A DNA stretch of 64,000 bases, taken from assembly GCF_034140825.1 (NCBI RefSeq), contig NC_089035.1, forward strand, positions 41,842,001 to 41,906,000, given 5' to 3'. Made by a program: the position numbers and the translations under genes. Positions 45,513-54,895 of this stretch are shown piece after piece; the stretch's first letter is position 1; each line of letters begins with the position of its first letter. Source of the DNA: Oryza sativa Japonica Group (taxonomy: Eukaryota > Streptophyta > Magnoliopsida > Poales > Poaceae). The notes under the pieces were generated by a model. It searched no databases. It was not told the origin of the DNA and saw only the letters and a list, made by a program, of their open reading frames with translations.

Positions 45513-47522
45513 CTACTCTTTGCGTCTAGCCACAAACAACTTGGTCATATCTTCAGTGACAACGTTGCTCCTGTGAAAAAGAAAAACACAAAAAATAACA
45601 AATATTATTCGGAGACAACAGATATATGATGCTGAAGAAGTTCTGTCAGCATAATTGGGAGAGCACGCCTATTTATCAAATATAGTATGCTCAATCATTT
45701 GATTCACTTTAAGGAAAGCACTAACTAGTACTATGGGTCATGTACCAATCATCTTTCTTAAGTAAGTGAAAGTAAGGCTAACCTTCCACTAAGCTGTGGT
45801 GGAACTAACGTGTTCCCAGCAGCGATCCTGGCACCACGAGATTGTCCCGATTGAACCCTTGGAAATTTACTGCGTGGGTCTTGAAATGCAGATCCATTTG
45901 ATTCTCGTTTCCTTGATGTGCTGTCCATCATAGAAGTAGATCCTCTAGAGGGCAGAGAAGGGGAAGAAAACAGATCTGCAACATCTGGAAGGTCTAGTGA
46001 CGGTGTGGGCAGGGAGATATTACTTGAACTAGTGGAAGAAATATTCCTGGAGAGAAAAGGCAGAAATGCGAGAAGTTAATAACTCTTTGATATTGCATTA
46101 AAACCTAGAAAGTGACAGGGTGGCTAGTCCTTCACAGCAATTAAAAAATATATGCTAGCTATGAATCCATATAACACTTCCAGTCAGACAAGTTCAACCA
46201 ATGAGAAGCCTATATCAGACATCAAGATAATAGAGACCAGCGAATATAAGAAATTTCATCGGAGATATGATAAGGAGATGAAACCTTTGTAAGATACATA
46301 TGTGCGAACAGAATGGATTCACACACTGGAAACTCCACAGTCATATGCTATGAATAGCGTAAAACTTTTCCAGCTTCACCACATGGAATGGCCACTAAGT
46401 TGCTTACAGACTTTTTGGTGAATAAAAATACCAAGTGCATATAAGTGCCATGATACACAACATGCCTACATCAAACCTGCAAGGCTAAATTCAGAAAACT
46501 GTGCATGCACGGAAATGTACTTGCGTAGAACTCATTAGGCCATTACTGGATTAGTGGGATGAGTAAAGGTATGAAAAACCATCAGAACAGGAACCGAATA
46601 CCTCACAGAAACTCTTTTGTGTTATAGGTCAAAAGTGAAGCAACAAAATTGCAATAATGGTATGCTAAAGTAGAAGAAACAAAAGGGATTATCAATTTGA
46701 GTTACGTGGTAAGTAGTGATAGACTGCACAGTGAAGTATTCACAGTCAGTAACAAATAAACTGTTTCAAATGTGATGCACATTCCCCCACAATATAGCTA
46801 TTAATGGTCAACATTTGCAGTCCCATGAGCTTGCCCACAGTCATTAGCAAGAATTATAAACATAGTGAAGGCGACATGCATAAGTATTACATATTTATAT
46901 CAGTAATTGTCCCAATTCTATGCTGTTCCTTCATATGCAGGCATAAATTATATGATCAGCTTTGAAACAAGAATGCACATTAAGAATTTGAGCTACCAAT
47001 CAAATAGAAGAAGGCACATGAGATTCTAAATACCAAACCTTAAGACTGACTTGATATCTATTGCACCCTCCTAAAATTTCGAAAAATAAGCAATCCTCGC
47101 GTGTTTCTATGTATCAATTTTCAAGAAAATCCTAATATGCATGTGAGACTCGTCTGCATCTCAAAGCTACATATACATCCACGTATCTCAAAGTTACTCA
47201 GTGGTAAGTGGTCAGCTAATCAAACCATAAGCCTAGTTAGTACAAACACAAATGCTCGAGGAAACGCCCGAATCCACGTCTCCCGCAGCAATCCCTTATC
47301 CTCCCCCAATTCCTACAAGCGAAACCCTAGGGAGACACCATGGGCTTACTGGCTGTGGGGCGGAGGCTGAGGAGCGGCGCCGACCGACGTCGAGGGAGAG
47401 GGAGGCCTCGGCCGAGGTCCGAAGGATGAGGGGACGGGAGCGGGAGAAGCCGCCGCGGCGGCCGGCGGCTCGCCGCCGGCGTCTTCCTCGTCGGACGAGG
47501 CGTCGTAGGCGACCAGCGACAT
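45513..47522 (-). CDS. Small acidic-start, Ser/Pro-rich plant protein (164 aa)
   Basis: Three minus-strand exons (47350-47522, 45783-46046, 45513-45570) join in matching phases (2 and 2) at clean GT-AG borders into 164 residues. The exons are too short to be obvious as open frames. The start is MSLVAYDASSDEEDAGG, then a Pro/Ala/Ser-rich part and a central LDLPDVADLFSSPSLPSR. SRKRES and a basic QSRGARIAAGN follow, and the protein ends TEDMTKLFVARRKE. There is no signal peptide or membrane helix. The MSLVxYDxSSDEE opening resembles conserved nuclear-type plant proteins of unknown role; I do not assign one. Three GGCCCA/TGGGCC motifs (47588-47672) lie upstream in the promoter, as in growth-related housekeeping genes. 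The long first intron (47349-46047) shows no other feature. Confidence 0.85.
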
Positions 47523-47737
47523 CGGGCGAGCCGGGGAAATGGTCGCGGTGCTCTAGGCTGGTTCCTCTTTTGGTCTAGTCTATTATCTGGGCCTCTTGCT
47601 AATTAGGCCTGTTAAAGAAAGCCTACGAGCGTATTGCTTGGGCCGAATCAGCGAGATAGCACGGTGGGGCCCATTAAGCAGCCGCAAGTGTATTCTGCCG
47701 CTCCTTTACTATTTCTCATTAACCTTTGATAAAGTAA
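47523..47737 (-). promoter_or_regulatory. Promoter of the 164-residue gene with site II motifs
   Basis: CTGGGCCTC, TTGGGCCG and GGGGCCCATTAA lie within about 150 bases upstream of the minus-strand ATG. Clustered TGGGCC/GGCCCA elements are common in plant housekeeping promoters. No TATA box is obvious. Confidence 0.5.
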
Positions 47738-47896
47738 GGGTATGTTTGGATAATGGGAAATGGGGAGTGGAATTGAGATGGGGAAATGAATAAAGGGTTA
47801 GGATTAAATGAAAGAAGGAGAATGAATGGTTATGGTTTAAAGATGTCTTTTGGTGGATGGGAAATCATTTCCCAAACCCGTTAGCCAAACACTGCC
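47738..47896. mobile_element. Tourist-like MITE, copy 2
   Basis: TAA copies flank it (47735-47737 and 47897-47899). The ends GGGTATGTTTGGATAATGGG and inverted GGCAGTGTTTGGCTAA match copy 1 at 36265-36413, as does the internal AGGGTTAGGATTAAATG. Confidence 0.85.
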
Positions 47897-48103
47897 TAAA
47901 GTTCATCAAAACATAGGAGCTTGTCAGCCTAGATTTTATAATTGTTATCTTTATAAAATAAATAAAATTATACAATGGGAATACATTTTAAGTTTATACA
48001 TGGATGGTTTCAATATATCTTGATCTGTTCAAAAGTTTTAAAAACTTGAATTTGAGATATGCCGACATATGTTCCATGACCAGAGTGATTAACATACTGC
48101 TAC

Positions 48104-48631
48104 TAGGGCTGTCAAAAAAGCTCGAGGCTCGCGAGCAGCTTGAGCTTGGCTCGTCCTAGGCTCGATTCGAGCTCGGCTCGAGCTTCAAACGAGCCGAACC
48201 CGAGCCTGAGCAAAAGCTCGCGAGCTTTACCGAGCCGAGCTCGAGCTTTTGCCGAGCCTGGCCGAGCTTGACTATTTATAGTTCATATTGCATGTTCACC
48301 TTATTAATATAATAAACTAATAGGTAAATATATATATTAGTATCTATTTACACAATAAATTAGCATGTGTTAGCATAATATATTTATTTTAATTATTTTC
48401 TACTCTTTTATTAGTGTGATTAACTAAAAAATAATTATACTTATCAAAAGATTATCATTAAAATATATATTATACTACTTATGACCGAGCTCGGTAGCCG
48501 AGCTCGAGCTCGAACGAGCTCGAACCGAGCTTGCCTAAAAGCTCGAAGGTAGAATAGGCTCGGCTCGAGCTTGTGTCGAGCTCGAGCTTGGGCAGACGAG
48601 CTCGCTCGAGCTCGGCTCGTTGACAGCCCTA
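48104..48631. mobile_element. hAT-type non-autonomous element with perfect 8-bp duplication
   Basis: ACTGCTAC occurs exactly at both borders (48096-48103 and 48632-48639). The ends are TAGGGCTGTCAA and its exact inverse TTGACAGCCCTA. An 8-bp duplication with such ends is the hAT signature. Both subterminal regions (about 170 and 150 bp) are packed with CGAGCTCG / GGCTCGAGC repeats that form many palindromes. The middle (48275-48480) is AT-rich. No coding capacity. Confidence 0.93.
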
Positions 48632-48639
48632 ACTGCTAC

Positions 48640-49087
48640 TCCTACAAAACACCAGATGTAAGGGCATCCATGCATGATGACGGCACGCGCGTGTCCCTAG
48701 TGAGATGTGGCACGTGTTGCACAGCCATGCGGAGTTAAAGACAGTGCTTAGCATTAACTGTTTTTATAAAATACGTAATAAATAAATATTATAGTTAAAA
48801 GTTTTTTTAAAAAAAGTAATTGAAAGTTTTATACTATTTCTGTATAGTTATTACTCCAAGTTTACTAAACTACAAAGCAGCTCTCACGTTTTTAGTGGCG
48901 TCAGTGCGTCATCACGCTAGTTTTAACTATTTATACTAGCTGTTTCTTGTTTGATGTTGGTATCGGTACGACGGATTCACGGTTCTTGCCTTCTTGGTAT
49001 GCACGGTACCGATGGTGCTATCCTTGGATGTGAGGCAAACGCCAGGTCTTAAACGCGTCACTATCAATCGGCAAACGAAGTTGCTTG
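48640..49087. other. Intergenic spacer
   Basis: AT-rich with mixed short repeats. No gene and no element with defined ends. Confidence 0.5.
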
Positions 49088-49545
49088 CGCCGTGTTTAGT
49101 ACTAAAGTTATTACTCCCTCCGGGCTGATAACACTTGTCGTTTTATATAAGGGTGAAGTCAAACTTTAGAATATTTGATTATTAATCATTTTTAAAATAT
49201 TTATCTTTCAAATATGGTGACTACATGTATAGATTAGTCTTAAAAAGTACTTTAATAAGATCATATATTTGCTAACAATTTCATACATATTATAATGAAA
49301 AATAGTGGTCAAAAGTTGTTTTTTTTAGACCGTGCCCTTGTCCAAAATGACAAGTATTATCAGCCCGGAGGGAGTATTTAAACTTTCAACTTTTCCATCA
49401 CATCAAAACTTTTTTATACACAAACTTTTAACTTTTCCGTGACATCGTTCCAATTTCTTTCCTACACACACAAACTTTCAACTTTTCCGTCACATCGTTT
49501 CAATTTCAACCAAACTTCTAATTTTGATGTGAACTAAACACAGCC
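49088..49545. mobile_element. MITE (GCCGTGTTTAG ends) split by a Stowaway
   Basis: Left end CGCCGTGTTTAGTACTAA; inverted right end GGCTGTGTTTAGTTCACATC; TTG on both sides (49085-49087 and 49546-49548). Internal CACATCGTTTCAATTTCAAC links it to 21044-21189. A complete Stowaway (49114-49374) is inserted in its left arm. Confidence 0.72.
49114..49374. mobile_element. Stowaway MITE nested in an older MITE
   Basis: Ends CTCCCTCCGGGCTGATAACA and inverted CTCCCTCCGGGCTGATAATA, with TA on both sides (49112-49113 and 49375-49376). The inner arms ACTTGTCGTTTT and GACAAGT pair. Confidence 0.93.
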
Positions 49546-51211
49546 TTGGTGTATACATCATAAACATTTTTTTGACATAATTTGTCAAAAATATATTTAC
49601 ATTTAGTTTGTTACCAAATTTTAGTAAATACATAAAAAATCCTACCAAAATTTTAACAATATTATCAATTTACTAAAAATTTAGCATTACCAAAATTTAA
49701 TAAAATTTAATTTGACTGTAATCTGAACAGCCCCTTGAACGGAAGTAAGGCCGGGTCCGATGCGATCTCTGCTGTGCCGCGTCTGACGCAAACAAAAAAA
49801 CAGATCAAATGTGCGTGGGGCGGGCCCAATCCATGTTGGGAATCCCCATTGGGTCCGTTCCCCAAACCGCGGAGTTCCGGCCTGATTCTGCTTGGCCGCG
49901 CGCCCTATATATTTGGATCGCATAGGGTTCGTCTTCCTCGATCCAGGCCGCCTCCACACCACACCTCTGCGAGCACGACACGAGCTTTTCTCTTCGTAAT
50001 CGTCGTCGTCGTCCTCCTCCTCCTCCCCTCCGCCGGGGGCCGCCGAGCGGCGATCCGTTGCTGGTAAATCCTTCGCCGCTCCGGTTCTTCCAATCTGCCC
50101 GCGATCTTCTTTTCACGCCCTTTTCTGTTGCGTGTAACTAATCGTGAGTCCGAATTCCCCGTTCTGGCTACGAATGCTCACACCAATCTAGATAGTTGTG
50201 GATTTTTTTTTTCGCCGGGTCGGCGGCGAAGGAAGATAGTTGCGGATTTCGTTGATGTCATGTGGAATACTGGAATACTAGCCTAATTCGCTCATCACTA
50301 CATTCTATTGCTGTTACCAAAAAAACATTTACTTTCACAGCTTCACAAAGCGAATAGTAGTATTGAATGTGCCTATATGGTGTAGTTCACCTTTACTGTG
50401 TGCAAGTTGCTTATGAGGGATAAGATGTTAGGACTGTCAATTCTGCTACACTGATAATTTTTAAACTTGTTTTTTTTTGTTCAATTGTTGAGAAAACAAT
50501 CAGGACAATCGTGTTTCAACTGCTGAGTTTCTTAGATTTTTAATCTTATTCAATCCTGTCGTTGTATATAGGCTCTGTAATCTGTATGCACCGCCATTGA
50601 TCTGAATACATACTGCTTTCTATGACCTTATCATCTTCCTTTGAATAGCTTTGGATTTTCCATCTTCCTGTATGATGCTATTTTATCACTTATTGCCATA
50701 TATGTTGTTAGAATTGCTAAGTAAATCATGTAAAGTTGGAGCTGATCCTTTTCAAGTATATATGTTTTTTTTCTATTTGCACCCTTCCGTATCTATAATG
50801 TAGAAAAATCATGCAACTCCTGGCAGTTTTGTTGCACTATTTTTAATACCTTTTATCTGATTAACCTTAGCTTCTTCGCATTAGACATACTACACTCAAA
50901 CACTAGTCATTCCTTATTTGCCTATCCCTATCAATTATCATGTTTAAATTTTCACATCTATTTCCTTTAGAATAGGTATTCTATGGCTAGATAAACCTAT
51001 CACGACGTACTCCATCTAGGCACTAAATATATCACGACTTACTCCCAACATAATATTAATAATGACCGGATGGAGTATTATCTTTTTACCCTTTAAACTT
51101 CTGATCTTGGTTGTATACTATATTTTCCCTTTCAGAAAGTTTTGTTAACATTTTGTACCTACTTGGATATTCTATATTGTAGGTGGAGACAGAAGTTGGA
51201 GTACAACCAAG
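49546..51211 (+). promoter_or_regulatory. Promoter, leader exon and 1.1-kb leader intron of eRF1
   Basis: CTATATATTTGG at about 49905-49916 is a plausible TATA box, placing the transcript start near 49940. GGGCGGGCCCAATCC lies upstream. The leader exon ends CGTTGCTG at 50063 before GTAAATCC. The intron closes at TTGTAG (51182), 29 bases before the ATG. Long leader introns often boost expression of plant housekeeping genes. A 66-bp Stowaway-like remnant (51010-51075, CTCCATCTAGGCAC to GACCGGATGGAG, TA on both sides) lies near its 3' end. Confidence 0.7.
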
Positions 51212-52522
51212 ATGGCTGACAGCCATGAAACTGACAAGAACATTGAGATCTGGAAGGTCAAGAAGTTGATTAAAGGACTTGATGCTGCACGTGGAAATGG
51301 GACGAGCATGATATCACTGATCATGCCACCTCGTGATCAGGTCTCTCGAGTCACCAAGATGTTGGGTGATGAATACGGAACTGCCTCAAACATCAAGAGC
51401 AGAGTCAACAGGCAATCTGTTTTGGCTGCTATCACATCTGCTCAACAAAGGTTGAAGCTGTACAACCGAGTTCCCCCCAATGGATTAGTGCTTTACACTG
51501 GAACCATTGTCACAGACGAGGGCAAAGAAAAGAAAGTCACCGTTGACTTTGAGCCGTTCAGGCCAATCAATGCTTCATTGTACCTTTGTGACAACAAGTT
51601 TCACACCGAAGCGTTGAATGAGCTGTTGGAATCTGATGACAAGTTTGGCTTCATCATCATGGATGGCAACGGGACGCTGTTCGGAACACTCAGTGGCAAC
51701 TCAAGAGAAGTTCTTCATAAGTTTTCTGTTGATCTCCCCAAGAAACATGGACGAGGAGGGCAGTCAGCACTTCGCTTTGCCCGCCTACGCATGGAGAAAC
51801 GCCACAACTATGTGCGCAAGACAGCTGAGCTTGCTACCCAATTCTTCATCAACCCTGCCACCAGCCAGCCAAATGTTTCTGGGCTCATTATAGCTGGTTC
51901 TGCTGACTTTAAGACTGAATTGAGTCAATCTGACATGTTTGATCAGCGTCTACAAGCCAAGATACTCAAGGTGGTTGACGTTTCTTATGGTGGGGAGAAT
52001 GGCTTTAACCAGGCTATTGAGATATCTGCTGAAGAGCTTTCAAATGTCAAGTTCATTCAAGAAAAGAAGTTGATTGGGAAGTATTTTGAAGAGATTAGCC
52101 AAGACACTGGGAAGTATGTTTTTAGTGTGGATGATACGATGTCAGCACTTGAAATGGGTGCAGTTGAGACACTGATTGTGTGGGAAAATCTTGATATCAA
52201 CCGATATGTTTTGAAAAATTCTGTCACTGGAGAAACTACGGTAAAGCACCTCAACAAGGCACAGGAGACAGATCAGAGCAACTTCCGAGATAAGGCGACT
52301 TCTGCAGAACTGGAGGTAATAGAAAAGACCTTGTTGCTCGAGTGGTTTGCAGAAAATTACCGGCAATTTGGTTGCAGCCTAGAGTTTGTCACGAACAAGT
52401 CGCAGGAAGGTTCTCAGTTTGTCAGGGGCTTTGGTGGGATAGGGGGGATTCTCCGCTATCAGGTTGAGATCAATGCTTACGAAGACTTGTCTGATGAGGA
52501 GTACGATGAAGACTACGAATAG
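51212..52522 (+). CDS. ETF1: Eukaryotic peptide chain release factor eRF1
   Basis: One uninterrupted coding exon of 436 residues, close to the 437 of human eRF1. It reads all three stop codons in the ribosomal A site and, with eRF3, triggers release of the finished chain. N domain: GTS (30-32), the NIKS stop-reading loop (60-63) and YLCDNKF (124-130). M domain: GGQ (182-184) in [12 protein letters not shown], the catalytic tip that reaches the peptidyl-transferase centre. C domain: eRF3-binding part (about 275 on), ending in an acidic DEEYDEDYE tail. All key residues are present, so this is an intact gene. The coding exon is less GC-rich than its neighbours. The stop is TAG at 52520-52522. 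Confidence 0.98.
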   Translation: MADSHETDKNIEIWKVKKLIKGLDAARGNGTSMISLIMPPRDQVSRVTKMLGDEYGTASNIKSRVNRQSVLAAITSAQQRLKLYNRVPPNGLVLYTGTIVTDEGKEKKVTVDFEPFRPINASLYLCDNKFHTEALNELLESDDKFGFIIMDGNGTLFGTLSGNSREVLHKFSVDLPKKHGRGGQSALRFARLRMEKRHNYVRKTAELATQFFINPATSQPNVSGLIIAGSADFKTELSQSDMFDQRLQAKILKVVDVSYGGENGFNQAIEISAEELSNVKFIQEKKLIGKYFEEISQDTGKYVFSVDDTMSALEMGAVETLIVWENLDINRYVLKNSVTGETTVKHLNKAQETDQSNFRDKATSAELEVIEKTLLLEWFAENYRQFGCSLEFVTNKSQEGSQFVRGFGGIGGILRYQVEINAYEDLSDEEYDEDYE

Positions 52523-53834
52523 CAATCAATTGAAACTTCAGTGATTCCGGTCCGGGAGGAGCCTGTGCTGGCCCCGAACGCATCGGGACAAGAGGAGGCC
52601 AAGACGTCCACAAGATCATCGGGGAACACTTAAGGTCCATGACATATTGCAATCAACCTGTAAACATCATATATTTCCATGTACCCTGTGACGTTGGATC
52701 TAATCTTCTATCTTTCCTGTCTTTATAGGGGTGAAGAGAAGACCTGAGACATAGTGATTGTCGCCATGTCATGAAGCATGATACCACTGCAGAAGTCAAG
52801 TTCTGTCCGTTTCATGGGGAGAATAAATGATGCATTATGATTTCCTCCATCGGAAGACCATCATATTTATTAGTAGTTAAATTCTAAGTTATCAATAAGG
52901 AGTGGCTTCTATGTCAGCCTAAACATGTGCTCTAAGTCTGTCATGCATTGCTGCTGCTGCAGCTACTCGTGTTCGTATATTTTAGTAGTTAAATTCTAAG
53001 TTGTCAATAAGGAGTGGCTTCTATGTCAGCATGAGCATGTGAAGTCGAGTCTGTGTGTTTTGTTGTTGCTGCTGCAGCAGCTACTCGTGGTTCTAAACTA
53101 AAGTGAGTCGTTAGTACTATGTTTGGATGTGTTAAGGCCTATCATGTTTAAACCATGCATATCCATGTTCATCTTCTACTTCATTGTTTTTACTGTTTCG
53201 CAAGTCGCAACCATGTCCATTTAATTTTTTACATGTTTAAGCAATACAGCCATGCTGACTGTATAGTAATACTCGCCGGCGAACTAGACTATCAGTATAC
53301 CTTGGAACATCTCGTTCGTTCACGGTTCATCCCTTCAGGGACAAGCACGTACAGATCACCTGGACTCTCTCTCTGAAGTTGTCCGGGAAATAGTTTGGTG
53401 GTTGGCACTCGCGACAAATCCTGGAATGAATGCGTCCGAGCCCACGATCAGACGAGCTGATACACGGGTCTCCCCTGACAGCGATTTGTTTCCGTGTTGA
53501 TCTCCTTTCCGTTGCCAATGTTACAGGCTTAGTACAGGTTACAACTTACAACAGCCAATGCGAATGCGAGATTGCGATCTCTGTACGCGGAAGGACTGAG
53601 AATTCGTCTGCAATTCCGCATGTCACAACCTGCTGATGTTTTACGACCATAGTGCTGAATGCTGATGTACGGAGTAGTCTTGTTGATATCTGCCTAATCC
53701 ATTCGGATGAGGAGAGCAGGGATTTTGAAGCAGGATTCTCGCTAATCCAAAGAGATTTGGAATAAGAAAATTACGATCCAAGTCCAACTGAATTTGATTT
53801 AACATTATACACAGCTATAGTGCATATGAACATA
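52523..53834. other. 3' UTR of eRF1 and spacer
   Basis: A polyadenylation-like AATAAA lies at about 52823. A tandem duplication (52863-53092) follows. After that there is no recognisable feature. Confidence 0.5.
52863..53092. repeat. About 115-bp tandem duplication downstream of eRF1
   Basis: TAGTAGTTAAATTCTAAGTT, CAATAAGGAGTGGCTTCTAT and GCAGCTACTCGTG each occur twice in the same order, at about 52870-52972 and 52982-53090. The GCTGCTGCTGCAG runs differ in length between copies. Confidence 0.9.
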
Positions 53835-54264
53835 CTCCCTCCGACAATGTAAGCCATTATCTAGATTCATTAACATTAATATGAATATATCAATATAGAT
53901 GTGGGAAGTGCTATAATAATTTAGGGCATGCCCAATGTATCTTGCTCAAGTGGGCATTAGCGTGGGCCCATGTAACAGAGGTAGCAGCTACATAGGAAGT
54001 TCACAATGTATATTTTGTCTGCTAGGGGTAGTAAGGTGGGGCCACTGAAAAAACTATACATTTTCTATATAACATAATTGCTTACCCCATGAAGCTGCTG
54101 CACATCTATTATTTCTTTATTTTCTTGCTACCGGTAGTAGTACTAAAACCGGGTAGCAGTTGTTACCCCTTACCATAATGTTTATTACCTGGTAATAGAG
54201 GTGCATTTATGTCTTATTACCTGCTTTTGAATGTGGTTGCTCTTATATTGCGAAACGGAGGAAG
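53835..54264. mobile_element. Stowaway interrupted by a Tourist element
   Basis: The left part begins CTCCCTCCGACAATGTAAGC and the right part ends GCGAAACGGAGGAAG. Between them lies a complete Tourist-like element (53924-54242). The Stowaway family is that of 16136 (CTAGATTCATTAACATTAAT core). The right flanking dinucleotide is TG, not TA. Confidence 0.7.
53924..54242. mobile_element. Tourist-like MITE nested in a Stowaway
   Basis: TTA copies flank it (53921-53923 and 54243-54245). The ends GGGCATGCCCAATGTATC and inverted GAGCAACCACATTCAA pair imperfectly. Inside, GGTAGCAGTTGTTACC is a short palindrome-like segment. Confidence 0.75.
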
Positions 54265-54895
54265 TGCTTTTTTTTTTAATTGATTTAAGTTGAGGAACAA
54301 GTATCCAGCGAGATGGGAGCAGGAGAACCTTCGTCGTCTCTCGCCCACTTCGTCGCTCGCTCGCTCATTAATGGCGGCCACTGCATCGTTGGCGCCGTCC
54401 ATCTCCATTAATGCCTCCATCCACCTCGCCCATCCCTACACTCTACTACTCCTCCACTTAACAAGATGAGCTGAGCGCCAGCTTCTCGGCACGGGCCGTT
54501 GCATCCTCTCCATTCCATCCACCACCCACCCACCCATCCAACCTCCGCCCCCGGTATCCTTGAGCTGGAGGAGGTGGGTGACGGTTGTAAGGAATGATTT
54601 CCTTCTCTACTTATCCTTTTTGTTGCCCTTTTTGATGTCTTTGTGTGGTTGTAGGTGGTGGTGGTGGATCACCTGTTCTTGGGATTCTGCTGCTGCGAGT
54701 GCGTGCATTGTGGTGGGGGGTGTTTGGTTCTTGGTTGGTGAGCGGTGTTTGAAGCGGTTTCGCGCGTGGTCGTTGGGTGATGCGAGAGCTGGGAAGCTGT
54801 GAAAGCCTCGCGCTTAAGGTGCTCGATCAATTGCCGCTGAGAGCGCACGCCTCTGATTTCGCTGCTGAATTACGGCTGTTGGCGAGAGGAGACAG
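54265..54895 (+). promoter_or_regulatory. Promoter and leader of glycerol-3-phosphate dehydrogenase
   Basis: The gene-proximal sequence turns GC-rich from about 54300. Pyrimidine tracts (CCACCCACCCACCCATCC near 54522) lie upstream. 54590-54740 could contain a short leader intron, but I could not fix its borders. The start context ACAGATGGTC is moderate. Confidence 0.4.

Noticed and set aside
47252-47578. 108-residue plus-strand frame over exon 1 of the 164-residue gene
   Set aside because: The minus strand gives a spliced protein with consistent phases, so this is a shadow.
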